Shown piece after piece: positions 33,101-45,900 of a DNA stretch of 64,000 nt. This DNA is from Halichondria panicea (Eukaryota; Porifera; Demospongiae; Suberitida; Halichondriidae), in NCBI RefSeq assembly GCF_963675165.1, contig NC_087379.1, positions 2,236,201 through 2,300,200 of the forward strand. The letters run 5' to 3'. Each line of letters opens with the position of its first letter. Position 1 is the stretch's first letter. The notes below the pieces were generated by a model, which was given only the letters and a program-made list of their open reading frames with translations, was not told the DNA's origin and made no database searches. Both the position numbers and the translations under genes were made by a program.

Positions 33101-35430
33101 GTTAACCCCCTCAAAAGTTCGTCGTGAAAAAAACCCCCGGACCCCCCTGAATTAAGCATTTCCCCCTCCCAGTTAGAAATCCTGCCTATGTAAATGGCCA
33201 CCTGTCTGTCTCTCTAGTGGGTGCTGGTGGTTACTTGTGTCCAGATTACTATGCATGTGTTCGGTCATGTATTTGGTCATGTGTTTGGTCATATGCTATA
33301 GGAACTGCTCCGAGATTTCCAGGTCAGTGTGGGGCAAGTGTCCGTCACTTCTTTACAGCAAGAGTGAGTACCAATGCAATAGGAGCATGCAGCCACTGTG
33401 TCCATTGTAAAGATTGTCTAACAGTTAATGGTGAAATGAAAAGTGTCCATTTTAGTCATTGTATATACTATAGGTTGTCCTTTATAGGAGGTTTCACCGT
33501 GTCTGCATGAATACATCAGTACCCCTTTGCTAGCTAGCTAACATCACCCATGTCCAAAGACGCCAAGACATGTCCATGTAGTCCCAAGGTGCCCATGTAG
33601 TCCCAAGACATGTCCATGTAGTCCCAAGGTGTCCATGTAGTCCCAAGGTGTCCATGTAGTCCCAAGGTGTCCATGTAGTCCCAAGGTGTCCATGTAGTCC
33701 CAAGGTGTCCATGTAGTCCCAAGGTGTCCATGTAGTCCCAAGGTGTCCATGAGTATGTACAATTATAGTATCCTAACATGCGACCTTTATTCGAGGTAGA
33801 TCTACATATTTGCAGCTGAAGTGGTTATAGCATACACGATCACAAAGCAATTAATGTAATATTTTAGATCTAATCTGCTACACTCGCCCTCTCAGGATTG
33901 AACAGAGCACGAGTATCCCTACCACACAGTACGAGTTCCCCAACGGCTACAACCTCAACCTCACAGTGGAAAAGTTCAAACTGTGCGAGGGACTATTTGA
34001 TTCCTCCTCCCAGCACCTGAGGGGCGTGGCTGGAGGGGACCTGCTGAGCATCCCCAACGTGGCTCTTAACTCTGCCTCCCTCTGTGATGCAGATATCAGA
34101 ACCGTACGTCTATAAAATATTGCCCTGAGTCCCTAGAGTTAAAGCACCTGAATTTCGATCTACTCTTGAACAGATTTTATAGCAATACTGATTTACATGT
34201 AGGCTATATAAATTGTGTTCTTGTTATTTCTGGTTGTGAATATTTTCTTGCTGTGTTGCTTCCTTACAGAGCTTGTACAGCAGTGTGGTGGTTGCCGGGG
34301 GTAACTCGTTGCTGACTGGATTCACTGATCGTCTGCAGAGAGACCTCCAACACAAGACACCCCACGTAAGCATTCTCCATTATCCTTCATACTCTCCACG
34401 TCCAGTAAGGTGTTTCTAGACCTATTTGTTCATTATCATTTAGACCCCGTGTACATGTAAGTGTTGTTCCATTAACATTGTGCATGTACCCCCCCCTCCC
34501 CCCCCCTCCCCCCCCACTAACCTTTAGACCCCTACGTAAGTGTCTGGTAGCTGAGAGTAAGCAATCCTATAATTGCATTCCCCCAGTGATATTGTTACCT
34601 AGTAGTGGTTGTTGTGTTTCGCCCAACTACTACTGGATTCTGTTTCTGTGTACAAAAGCAGTACATGTTAGTTACTGTCATAATTATTACTAGCCGTGTT
34701 GTCACATCACGCTGTGATTTACTTCCACAGACGTATCGTGTGAAGCTTGTGCAGAGCTCCAGTTCAATGGAGAGAAGGTTCAGCTCCTGGATCGGAGGAT
34801 CTATCCTGGCTTCACTGGTAAGTGGGGTGGCTGGCTTGTGTTAGTTAACATAGAGTACTGTGTAAACGAATGTTGCGAGCTGTACTGTGCTACTGAACCC
34901 CTCAACAAAGGCCAGGTTCCAAAGGAATAGTTTATGTATGAAGCAATTTCCGTGTAGCAGGTATATTTCAAGGGTATAAATTTTCATGCAAATGCCTTTA
35001 GAAAGGTTTTCGCGGATTTAAGAATAGCAGCCTTTTGCAGCATGCATGTATGCGATATAAAATTCGCGGTTATAAATTTTCACGGTACATGCTTAATCCA
35101 CTAACATGAAATGTACCTGCTATACGGTACCTCTCAACAAATACCACTTCTGAACTTTGTTCCCAACAAGTGTCTGGTATACCTGTAGGGGGGGGGGGGT
35201 TCCCCTCTGTTGCACTGTGTACATGTATTATGAGGATTATATTAAATATTGTATGCGCACGTAAAATATTAATAATTATGGCAGCTGTTCTAGTTTTGCA
35301 TTTGCACGTACTTGATCATCTTCTCATCGTTTGCTTCCTCCCTTCTCAGGGCACTTTCCAGCAGATGTGGATTTCCAAACAAGAGTACCAAGATGTGGGA
35401 AAGATTGTCGTCGAGAAGAAGTGCCCCTAG
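30129..35430 (+). CDS. ACTL6A: Actin-related protein ACTL6/BAF53 (BAF/INO80/NuA4 subunit)
   Basis: Nuclear actin-related subunit of SWI/SNF-type, INO80 and TIP60 complexes. Twelve exons: 30129-30153, 30734-30810, 30938-31106, 31942-32042, 32273-32370, 32578-32721, 32772-32919, 33302-33363, 33896-34103, 34270-34365, 34731-34817 and 35350-35430. All junctions are GT/AG and in phase, giving 431 aa (human ACTL6A has 429). Hallmarks are [83 protein letters not shown] and [15 protein letters not shown], ending KQEY...EKKCP. The first coding exon is only 25 bp. Introns contain family C repeats, a 19-bp minisatellite and a MITE. There is a single gene here, so the A versus B split of vertebrates does not apply. 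Confidence 0.97.
31285..31760. repeat. Family C repeat with internal tandem duplication
   Basis: Intronic copy starting near GAACACTGAAGTGCTAACCC. A block of about 90 bp (AACCACAATTCTAGCTTTTT to CCTCTAATAAAGG) is present twice in tandem at about 31558-31650 and 31650-31745. Confidence 0.7.
33571..33752. repeat. 19-bp minisatellite in ACTL6 intron
   Basis: About nine tandem units of AAGGTGTCCATGTAGTCCC, with variants GACATGTCC and GGTGCCC at the left. The open frames through it (W-T-P-W-D-Y-M-D repeats) are artefacts. Not a CRISPR: units are contiguous with no unique spacers. Confidence 0.9.
34947..35130. mobile_element. MITE with TACCGTATAGC-type tips
   Basis: The left tip TTCCGTGTAGCAGGTA and the right tip (reverse complement GTACCGTATAGCAGGTA) bound a 184-bp element in the last ACTL6 intron. 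Internal inverted motif AAATTTTCA(T/C). Relatives are at 60566-60765 and, as a fragment, at 4044-4130. Confidence 0.65.
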
Positions 35431-35911
35431 CAACCGTTTCTCCTTATCGATTACATCTTATCATAAACACAATGTACGTAAACCTGAAGCATTGACCGGT
35501 CATCACCTGACCTGACAATGGTTTCAGCCTTTTTCCTCAGTTTTTTTTCATTTCTAATTCTTATTAATAAGTATGACTTGTACTTTATGACTTATTTGTA
35601 TCTGGGTATAAGAATGTTGTAAGTATTCATATTCGTGTGTACTAATTGGAATTGGAGCATGGGCGTACGTAAGCCTGTAATTATATTCATAATACGATGA
35701 ATTAACTAGTAACTTAGCAACATAAAAACAACACTATACAATAATAAGTTTCAAAGAAGAGTTTGCTTGTTCTAGCGTAGCTATGATAGCAAGTTGCATA
35801 GCTAAAAGCAATTAGATACTATTGTGGTGACAAAAAGTGGGCGTAGCTGGTCTGCTTTGTGCATACTTGTTACCTTGTACAAAACAGGTCAAGCTACACG
35901 ACTTTTACAAG
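35431..35911. other. Intergenic: ACTL6 3' UTR and cadherin promoter/5' UTR
   Basis: Compact 481-bp spacer. No repeat or extra gene is seen. An in-frame upstream Met at 35837 exists, but the residues from 35912 fit a signal peptide much better. Confidence 0.5.
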
Positions 35912-36991
35912 ATGTTGTATAATCTACAAGCTATTGTGACTTTGCTGTTGTTCGTAACAAGCTCGATACAAGCTCAACAAGTACAATTTGATCAAGCATC
36001 GTATTTTGTCGGTTTCGATGAAGAACAATCAAACGGAACAACAGTTACAGAAATCAGAGCTTCGTATTTGAACTCTTTTGGACTGCCCCGAACTGATGGC
36101 ACGTTCTCATTACCCACAACTGGAGATGCACAATTATTCACCATAGAAACCACGTCTGATACGACCATATCCACGGGGATAATCAGATCGAGAGCTGTGT
36201 TTGATCGCGATGCCGTCAATGCACAAACACAATTCAGCTTCATGGCTACCTACACCACACCTGACGACACCAGTGCCTCCGCATCCATCAACGTGTTCAT
36301 ACAAGATGTGAATGATAACAGACCAACGTTTTCGAGCAAAATTAATCTCGTCTTACTCTTAGAAGACACGGTAGCTGGTACCACGTTCGTTACCATCACT
36401 GCTACAGATCCAGACCAGGTGCAGAGCGAAACAAACGTTATTGATATTTCACCTGACGTTCAAGATGAGGTGGAAGTCTTTACGATCACAAACGGACGAA
36501 TTTTATACAATATAACGTCTGGAAATAGCCTAGGGCATTTTGTGATTGGCAGACAAAGTGGAAGTTTGTCTGTGAGTGAAATGGTGGTGCTCGATATTGA
36601 CGCTGTCGATTTTTATAACCTCACTGTTATGGCAACGGATGGCGGCGGGTTAAGCGATGTAACCATTGTGACTATCGAAGTAGTGGATGCCAACGACAAT
36701 GCTCCGCAGATATTGGGCCCTTTAGGGGTTAACCTGACTATTCCAGAAGACACTCAACCTGGCTATGTAATTGTTGACCACATAAATGCAACGGACTTGG
36801 ACCGTGGGGTCAACGCAGAGATACGCTTCTCAATAATATCCGGAGATGTGACTGATAGCTTTTCTATAGATGCCATATCTGGTCATATTGAAGTCTCCGC
36901 CCCCTTGGACCGAGAGGTGGGCAGCACCGTCCAGCTGACTGTACAGGCTCGGGATCTGGGAATACCACAGCCCATGCAAAGCACTGTACAG
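35912..36991 (+). other. Giant cadherin exon 1: signal peptide and first EC repeats
   Basis: 360 codons, phase 0 at the GTACGT donor. After the signal peptide, EC1 is atypical at its start (YFVGFDEEQSNGTTVTEIRA). Linkers QDVNDNRPTF and VDANDNAPQI end EC1 and EC2. EC3 is split by intron 1. Confidence 0.9.
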
Positions 36992-39900
36992 GTACGTCAT
37001 ACACTTAGTACACATGTAAGAGGGGGGGGGGGTTAATTTGTTAGCACACATGTAAGAGGGGGGGGTTAATTTGTTAGCACACATGTAAGAGGAGGGGGGG
37101 GTTAATTTGTTAGTACACACGTAAGAGGGGGGGGGGGTTAATTTGTTAGCACACATGTAAGAGGAGGGGGGGGGGGTTAATTTGTTCTCTACATGTCCAA
37201 TACCATCTGAATTTCAAGTGACTTAAAATAATTGTATACCTAGCGTTAAATGAGAGCTTTAAAGTGCCATAACTTTAGTTCATTTGTCCAATAACTGAAA
37301 GCTTATGTATTAAATCAAAAGTCTGTTTTTGGTAAAATGCCATGGGGGGCTGTATATACATATATATGTATGTCCATGGTATTTTCCCAAAAATAGGAAA
37401 TTATGGCCCATTCCAAATTTGAGAATTGAGCATACCATCTGAAAGAGCATCAAAATTAATCGGATCGATCATCATGCAGAACTCTAGATACAGAGCGGCT
37501 ATACATACTGTATGACTTGCATATTTTACGTTAACTGTAATACTGATCATAATTATTTCGTCGTGTTTTCTCCAGGTTGTAGTCAAGTTGCTGGACATCA
37601 ACGACTATACGCCCCAGTTCACTCAGACCTCCTACACAGTCTCTGTCAGCGAGAACCTGAGACCCCCTGCATTGGTTACCACACTCGAAGCTATCGACCT
37701 GGACGAGGGTCCAAATGGAACTGTATCATACACCATATTGACAGGGGGTGATGGAAGATTCACGATTGATAACTCGACAGGGGATATTCATGCGGTTGTT
37801 TCTCTAGATCATGAAGAAGTGAATTTTTACGAACTTTTGGTGAGAGCAGTTGATGCTCCTCTGAATGATTCTTACCAACTCTCAGCCGAGGTGAACGTCA
37901 CTATCCTCGTGGGGGACATGAACGATAATGCTCCAGTGTTCCTTAGCCCCGCCTACAACACTAGTATACTGGATGATCAAAAACGTCGCACAGAAATTCT
38001 GCGAGTAATTGCTACAGACGCTGATGGTGGTTCAAACGGACAGATAAGATATCTCATTAGTACTCCCGATCCGACCGATTCTGATGCTTTCCTAGTCAAC
38101 GAAACAAATGGTGTTATTTACCGAGAACGAATGATCATATTTGAAAACCAATCTGTGTATAGCTTCACAGTCCAAGCTCGAGACGGCGGATCCTTTCCTT
38201 TAGCCGATGCAACCACTGTTACGATATACGTACACAATGTTAACAAGAATCCACCTGTGTTCAACCAATCAGAATACAACGTTACAGTCATGGAAACCAC
38301 AAATGTTGGTACAGTAGTATTGAATGTCAGTGCATATGATCCAGATGTTGGCTTAATTGGAGAAATACATTATAGAATTGTGAGTGATTTCGATACAGCT
38401 GGTTCCTTTGTAGTTGACCGATTCTCCGGTGAAATTTCTGTCAGCTCAAGGTTAAATTTTGATGTAAAAGCATACGTTTTCTTTGTTGTTGAAGCTTACG
38501 ACGGTGGATTTCCAGATCCGTTCACAGCTAGGGTCAACGTTACTGTGTACCTCACTGAGGAGAATGATGAGGCCCCTTCAATTACATTTCCCGACGGCTT
38601 TTCCCCAACAGTTCCTGAAAATAACAGCCCCGGTTTTGAGGTGGTGTTTTTGTCACAGTACACCTTTGACCCTGACATTGGTGTCGGGGGCGAATTTACT
38701 TTTCGTTTAGTTGAAATTTTCGATGAATTTTCTCAGAATGATTCATTTTCTTTCAACGAGACCACTGGACTGATTACAAGTTTAAGAACATTTGATCGTG
38801 AGCTACAACCTGGTGGTATTATTATTGCTATAGAAACTATTGATTTCGGTATACCACAGCAATCGAAAATCACCAACATCACGATAGTGATTGGAGATCG
38901 AAACGATAACCCACCCTATTTTGAATATAATGCAACGGCTGAAGTGTACGAGTTTATGCCCCCAGGCACACAAGTACCGCTCAACTACACTGCCCTCGAT
39001 GATGACATCGGAATAAACGCCAGGTTGGAATATGGAATATTCGATGGAGTTGGAGCTGAAAGATTTACAATTGATTCTGTTTCTGGTATCATTTCCACAA
39101 CTGAAGTGTTGAACAAAACTGAGCAGCTCTTCTATAACCTAACCATCATCGCTATGGACCAGGGCGTCCCACAAATGTTTGGTTTTGGTTTTGTTGTTTT
39201 TGAAGTTATTGACGCAAACGATCAAATTCCGATATTTTCTGAGTCTGTGTACAATGTTAGTCTGCCTGAGAATTTGCCAAATGGTATCTTAGTAACGCAA
39301 GTCAATGCTTCTGATTCTGATGTCGGTACTAATGCCAACTTGGAATATTTCATTTCGGAAAATTCAACCAGTTTTAAACTGTTTGCAATAAACACTACAT
39401 CTGGTGAAATATTTTCAAATGTCGAATTTGATCGCGAGAATGTGAGTGTAATTTATGTCGAGGTAGTTGCTATTGACAACGGCCTTGTTCCCCTTACCGG
39501 AAGTGCAACTGTCCGAGTGTACATACAAGACGTTAATGACAACACCCCATTGTTTAACAGGACTCTCTATTCAGCAAATGTAACTGAAAATGCTCCCAAT
39601 GAAACTGTCATAGCAACTGTACTTGCTCTTGATGCTGATGCAGAGAGCCCGAACAACCAAATCACTTATAGTCTATTCGGAGAAAGAAGTGATATCTTTA
39701 TCGTCGATTCTTCCACTGGTAATGTCCTCGTAGCAGGAGAGGTTGATTGGGAGCTAGGAGAACAATTTACCGTTACTGTCATAGCAACGGACGGGGGATC
39801 TCCGTCACGAACAGACACGGCCGAGTTAACGATACGTATTGAGGATATTAACGATGTAGCCCCGTTATTTGTTCCAGGCTCGCTAAATCTATCGATATTT

Positions 39901-42900
39901 GAGAATACTCTGCCTGGAAATACGTCAGTGGTGGGTTATGTGCAAGCAGTGGATGCGGATAGTCCCGGTAATAACTCACTTGTCACTTATTCCATACTAA
40001 TGGATTTCACTAGCGGAAGATTTGAACTTGATTCAGAAACTGGTCTCGTTACATTTGTTCAACACAGTCTGGACAGAGAGGTCCGTGATCTTTACGACAT
40101 TTTAATTCGTGCGAGTGACCATGGCAACCCACGATTGCACACAGATGCTACACTCTTTATTAGTGTGACAGACTCTAATGAATTTAGTCCCGTATTCGAC
40201 AGTGCTGTGTACAGTGGGCAGGTTGCAGAGAGAGCTGTTGTGGGCACATCCATTCTCACAGTACTAGCCACTGATATTGATATCGATCTAAACGGTGAAC
40301 TGCGCTATTCAATTCTTGACTCCACATTCGAGAGCCTGTTTCAAGTTAATGCAACGACTGGTGTTATAACTACGGCGAGTGAAGTATTTGATTTCGAGTC
40401 TGAGACTGACTACAGGTTTCAAGTGGGTGTAACTGATTTAGGTTCCCCTGTGCAGTTAAATGATACTACTCTTGTCCTGATCACAATACTGGACTCCAAT
40501 GACAACAGCCCCATCTTTCAGCAGGATATATACTCGGCTACTATCCGTGAGAATCTTGCCTCAGGCACTACCGTCTTGCAAGTACTTGCTACGGACGTCG
40601 ACTCTACTACTAATGAGGAAATTGAATACACACTCCCGCCAAGAGTCAGTGATTATTTCGGCGTAGACCCCCTCACGGGGGTGCTGTACACCAGACAATT
40701 TATCGATCGTGAGGTTACCCCTGAGTTCAGCTTCTTAGTTACTGCCAATAATTCGAAAGCAGCTGACCCACTGTACTCAACTGTGAATATTTTCATCAAT
40801 GTGTCTGATTTGAACGACATGCATCCCACGTTCGAGCCAGTAATTAACATCTATGTGTTGGAGAACACTACCATCGGCAGTACTGTCTTCATTCTGAATC
40901 CTGAAGATGGAGACCAAGGAAGAAATGGAACAATAACTTTCACTGTTACGCAGGAAAACGCGTTCTTTGGTTTTGATGATACGTCAGGTGACATTTCTCT
41001 TATCAGAGAGCTCGATTTTGAGATACAAGAATTCTACATTCTAACGGTAATGGCTACTGATTCAGGGTCGCCAAGTTTGAGTAACTATACCAACGTGTTG
41101 ATACATGTCCTTGACGTTAATGACAATTTTCCTCAGTTCTTCGCTAATATCTCCACAACAATAAGTTTTGCAGCTGACGTCGGCTCATTTGTGGCAAATT
41201 GTGAAGCGTATGATATTGATAGTTCAACTAATGCAGAACTTGTTTTTACCATCCTAGCTGGCAACGAATTGGGACTTTTTGAACTAGCTTCTGACAGTGA
41301 GGGTATTCTAATTACTGCTGCCTCTCTGTCTAGTTTGACTGAGTCTGATACTGTTGTGCTGGTGTTGGGTGTCTCGAATCCTGGACTAAATGGATACAAT
41401 GCCAGTGTCAGTATTTTCATCGATGAAGGGCAAGTAACTTCACCTCGATTTGCAAGCCAAAATTTCACAGCCTCTCTGCCAGAGAATACCATAGTGGGTG
41501 ATACCGTGTTCGACTTTACAGGGCTATCAAATGTCGATATCTTTTCACTCAGCCCTGAGTTTGCTAGTCGTTTCAGTATTGACACTGCAAGCGGTGTTAT
41601 CACTCTTAGATCTCCATTAGATTACGAATCACAGCGTCTCTACCAGCTGACTGTTGAAGGAACAATAAGCGGACAGACTACCACGGCCTATACAGTACTG
41701 ACTATTGAAGTAACTGATGTAAATGAACACCCTCCACAGTTTATAGCAAGTTCTTTTTTCATTGCTCTTTCTGAAACTGCACCCATTCTAGAGCCGTTTT
41801 TTGTCGCTATAGCAACTGACGAGGACGGAGCGCTCCCTGCCACTGTCATTACGTATTCTATTACAACCCTTGACTCAACTGTGCAATCGCATTTTGGCAT
41901 CAACCCACAAACTGGTGGTTTGTTTCTCCGGACTAACCTCGATTATGAATTTGGTATACGTGAGTTTAATTTCACAATATCTGCTGCAAATGATTTTTTG
42001 TCAAGTTTTAGTGAAGCTAATGTAAGTATTGCCGTGCTTAATGGAAACACTTTCTCTCCCGTTTTCACCCAAACTCGCTTCGTTTTGACATTTGATGAGA
42101 ACATCGATGCTGGCCTAAACTTTCTCAACGTTAGTGCGACTGATCAAGACGAAGGTTCCCATGGCGATATCACATATGGATTGCATGGTAACCATGACTA
42201 CTTTGACTTCAGAATCGACACATTCACTGGCCAAATATTCATCAACAATCCGCTGGATTATGAGAGACACTCATTCTACACTCTTGAAGTGATTGCCGGG
42301 GATGGAGGAAATCCAGGCAGAACTGGAACCGCAATAGTGCAAGTCTCAATCGGAGACTTAAACGACAACAGTCCAGTGTGGGAATCAGCTCAATACGCTG
42401 TAATTGTATCTGAGAATGTGACTGTGGGTACGGAACTGATTAACGTTATGGCAATGGACGCAGATCAAGTTCAACGAGACGAGAATGGGAACGTGGACGT
42501 TGATAATGGGTTGGTGGCGTACAGTATTGTTGATGGCGATCCGATTGGTAATTTCCACATCACCGTGGATACAGGAGTAGTATCGGTTGCGACTCTACTC
42601 AACCGTGAACAGATACAAGTGTACAACCTAACGCTGAGAGCTACAGACGGTGGAGGGCGATTGGCCGAAGCCTTTCTTCACATAACTCTAACAGATGTGA
42701 ATGATCAGGTACCAGCTTTCACTGAAAGCCCCTACATTGTAGGTTTGCCGGAAAATTCCTCGTATAGTGTGTTTGTACTTACAGTGGTTGCTATAGATAC
42801 AGACCTCAGGGAGAGCTCTGAACTAACGTACCATTTTAACGGCTCCTCTAGTGATGTGTTTGTGGATGGCACTGGCACGTTTTATCTCAACGATACAACT

Positions 42901-45900
42901 GGTGATATTTTCCTAATCTCAACCGTTGATCGAGAGGAGCAAGATACATATACACTCATTGTTGAAGCCATAGACATGGGGACCACGCCCCTAACAGGGG
43001 TTGTCGAGGTCATTATTCAAATTATTGACATAAACGAGTTTGCCCCTGCTTTTACATCAGCTAATTACAATGGCAGTGTGTTCGAGAACGAACCGACGGG
43101 TACAAGTGTGTTACAAGTGTTCACTACCGACCAGGACTTTGGCGAAAACAGCACTGTGCTATATTCTATTGTTAGCGGAAATTATAGTGAGTTGTTTAAT
43201 ATCGTACCCGACTCTGGCGTGATTGAAGTGGCTGGTGACATTGATTACGAGTTCGTACAGGAGGTCAGCCTTATTGTTATGGCAACTGACACTGGGCCGA
43301 TTGAAACCAGACTATCCAGTCAAGTGAATGTAACGATTTATATCAAAGATCGCAATGATAATGCACCCCAGCTGCAAGAGAGGTATACCGTATTTATCTC
43401 TGAAGATTCCTTGCTGAGGGACCTAGTACTGGTTGTCATGGCTATTGACGAAGACTCAGGAGTCAACGCTTTATTGAACTATTCCATAGACCCCTTGGGT
43501 GATACTGAAGTCGAGACTACCTTTGTAATTGATTCATCAAACGGTTCGATTGATTTAAGCGGTGCTTTAGATAGAGAAACCATTTCTAGCTATTTCTTTC
43601 TGGTGAATGTTAGTGATGGAGGTGTCCCTACACTGCAAGATAGTTCTCCTGTGACTGTACATGTGATAGACGTCAATGACAACGTACCTCAGTTTACAGC
43701 TGCCTTTTTTGAGGGTTCTCTCCCCGAGAATTTACAAAACAACACCCCAATAGTGACTGTGGAAGCGACAGATATTGACAGTGGAGCAAACGCTGATATA
43801 CGGTTTTCAATTGTCAGCCAAGTTTGGAACCGGTCCGAGTGTATTGAAGTTTGCGGCAGCCAATTATTTTGCAATTCTGTTCTCCCTAGCAATATCTCAT
43901 CTGACATACCATTCTCCATTGATTCCCGAACTGGATTGGTCTTGTCCAATAGATCTCTCGACAGAGAAGAGCGGGCCAACTATGTGCTCATTGTTCAGGC
44001 CAGGGACTCCCCTCTCAACCAAACACAACTGAGCAGCACCACTTGTGTGACTATTGACGTACTTGACCGGAATGATGAGGTGCCTATGTTCTCTCTTGAA
44101 ACATACCAAGTGGGGATATCAGAATCTTCTCCAATGGGAGAGAGTGTCATACAAGTAGCCGTTGAAGATCGAGATGTCGGGAATAATTCTAAGATAACTT
44201 TTGAGTTGCGTACAGAGACTGGAAGTTTCACCATTGATCCCACTACAGGCGTTATCAGAACTCTGATTGGTGGCTTTGATCGAGAGATGAGAGATGAGTA
44301 TCGTTTAATGGTCGTAGCTCGCGATAGAGGCACACCTTCTCTCTCTAGTTCCGCTATTGTTGTGGTTACTATCTTGGACGAAAATGATTCACCACCGGAA
44401 TTTTCACAGACTGTGTACTCGGCAACTGTATTCGAGAATTTACCCTCAGGCAGTTTTGTGTTTCAAGCAGCGGCCTTCGATGCAGATATTGGCAATAATG
44501 CTGAACTGTCTTACTCTATAGTATCAATATCTCCCTCTGTGGGTCATTTTGTGATTGATTCGATCAGTGGTAATTTAACTACCACACAACCACTCGACCG
44601 TGAAAATATTGAGAGTTATAGCATTGCGGTGATGGCTAGAGACAATGGAACAGTGTCACTTAGCGATACTACCATTATAAATATAATGGTGCTTGACGAA
44701 AATGATCTTCCTCCTTTTTTTATCAACCTCCCATTCACTGCTACCATCAACGAAAATATGGTATCACTCTTACAACCATTGTTGATTGTCACGGCAACTG
44801 ATAATGATCTGGGTACTAACGCTAATATCTACTTTACTCTGGAATCTGTAACACCCCCCACTAATGCATTTGAAGTGAACAGAACGAGTGGTGAAATCTT
44901 TGTTGCCTCTGAACTCGATGCTGAGTATGCACTTAACTATACCATCACTGTTAATGCTAGCAATGGACAAGCACTGCCGTACCAGAGTTCAAAGGTCGCC
45001 ATAGACATACAAGTGACTGATTTGAATGACGAAGCACCATACTTTGAGCAAAGTGACTATGTAACTCCTCTATTGGAAGCCACACCTATCGGTGGTGACG
45101 CCATAGCGCTGAGAGCCTTTGACGATGATGCAACTATCGCTAATTCAGAGCTGAGCTTCGATATTTCCGGTGGTCAAAACAGATCGCTGTTTGGCGTTAA
45201 TGTAACTACTGGTCTAGTATATGTTGCCGGAATCCTGGACAGGGAAACTGAAGCTATTCATGTCCTAGAGATAACAGTATCAGATAATGGATCTCCTAAA
45301 CTGAATGCAACTGCAACCCTGACGATTATCTTACAAGACTTTAATGACAATCCACCTATCTTTGACCAAACCTCCTATTCATTTAGAATCAACGAAAACG
45401 TACCTTTGTCGACGCTAATAGGAAGTGTGAGAGCTACTGATTTGGATATTCAGAATATTTCTTATTCACTCACGAACACTAGCTTCTTTGTAATCAACTC
45501 CACGTCTGGTGAAATATTCTCTTCATTTGTACTGGATAGGGAGGAGCAGGAAGTGTATAGCTTTGTTGCTGTAGCAACTGATGAGGGTGGTGTGCTCCAA
45601 CGCAGTACTGAGGTTATAGTTAACGTTACCCTCTTAGATTTGAATGATGTCGCTCCATTGTTTCAAGAATCTCCATACACAATATCATTGCTCGAAAACA
45701 CGACAGTTGGAACAGTTTTATTAACAGTAGAGGCTGTTGATGCAGATCTGAACGAGAATAGCGTGCTCCAATACACGCTGTTGCCTGGAAACGATTCTTC
45801 GTTCTTTTCCATAAATGCAACTAATGGTGAAGTGTTGCTAGACGCTGGACTCGATAGAGAACGACAAGACAAGTTTGTGATCTACATAACGGCCACTGAT

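Noticed and set aside
33530-33779. Possible CRISPR-like array or W-D-Y-M repeat protein
   Set aside because: Contiguous 19-bp tandem units without spacers, in an intron of a eukaryotic gene.
35837-35911. Upstream Met of the cadherin frame as translation start
   Set aside because: The leader from this Met does not look like a signal peptide, while the Met at 35912 gives a standard one. Not excluded absolutely.
37588-37590. Start of the long cadherin frame as an independent gene start
   Set aside because: The codon is TTG inside an exon. The frame continues upstream to a clear acceptor at 37576 and joins exon 1 in phase.
41133-41603. 156-codon antisense ORF and other antisense frames within the cadherin exon
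   Set aside because: Shadow frames of a strongly supported coding exon with no motif of their own.
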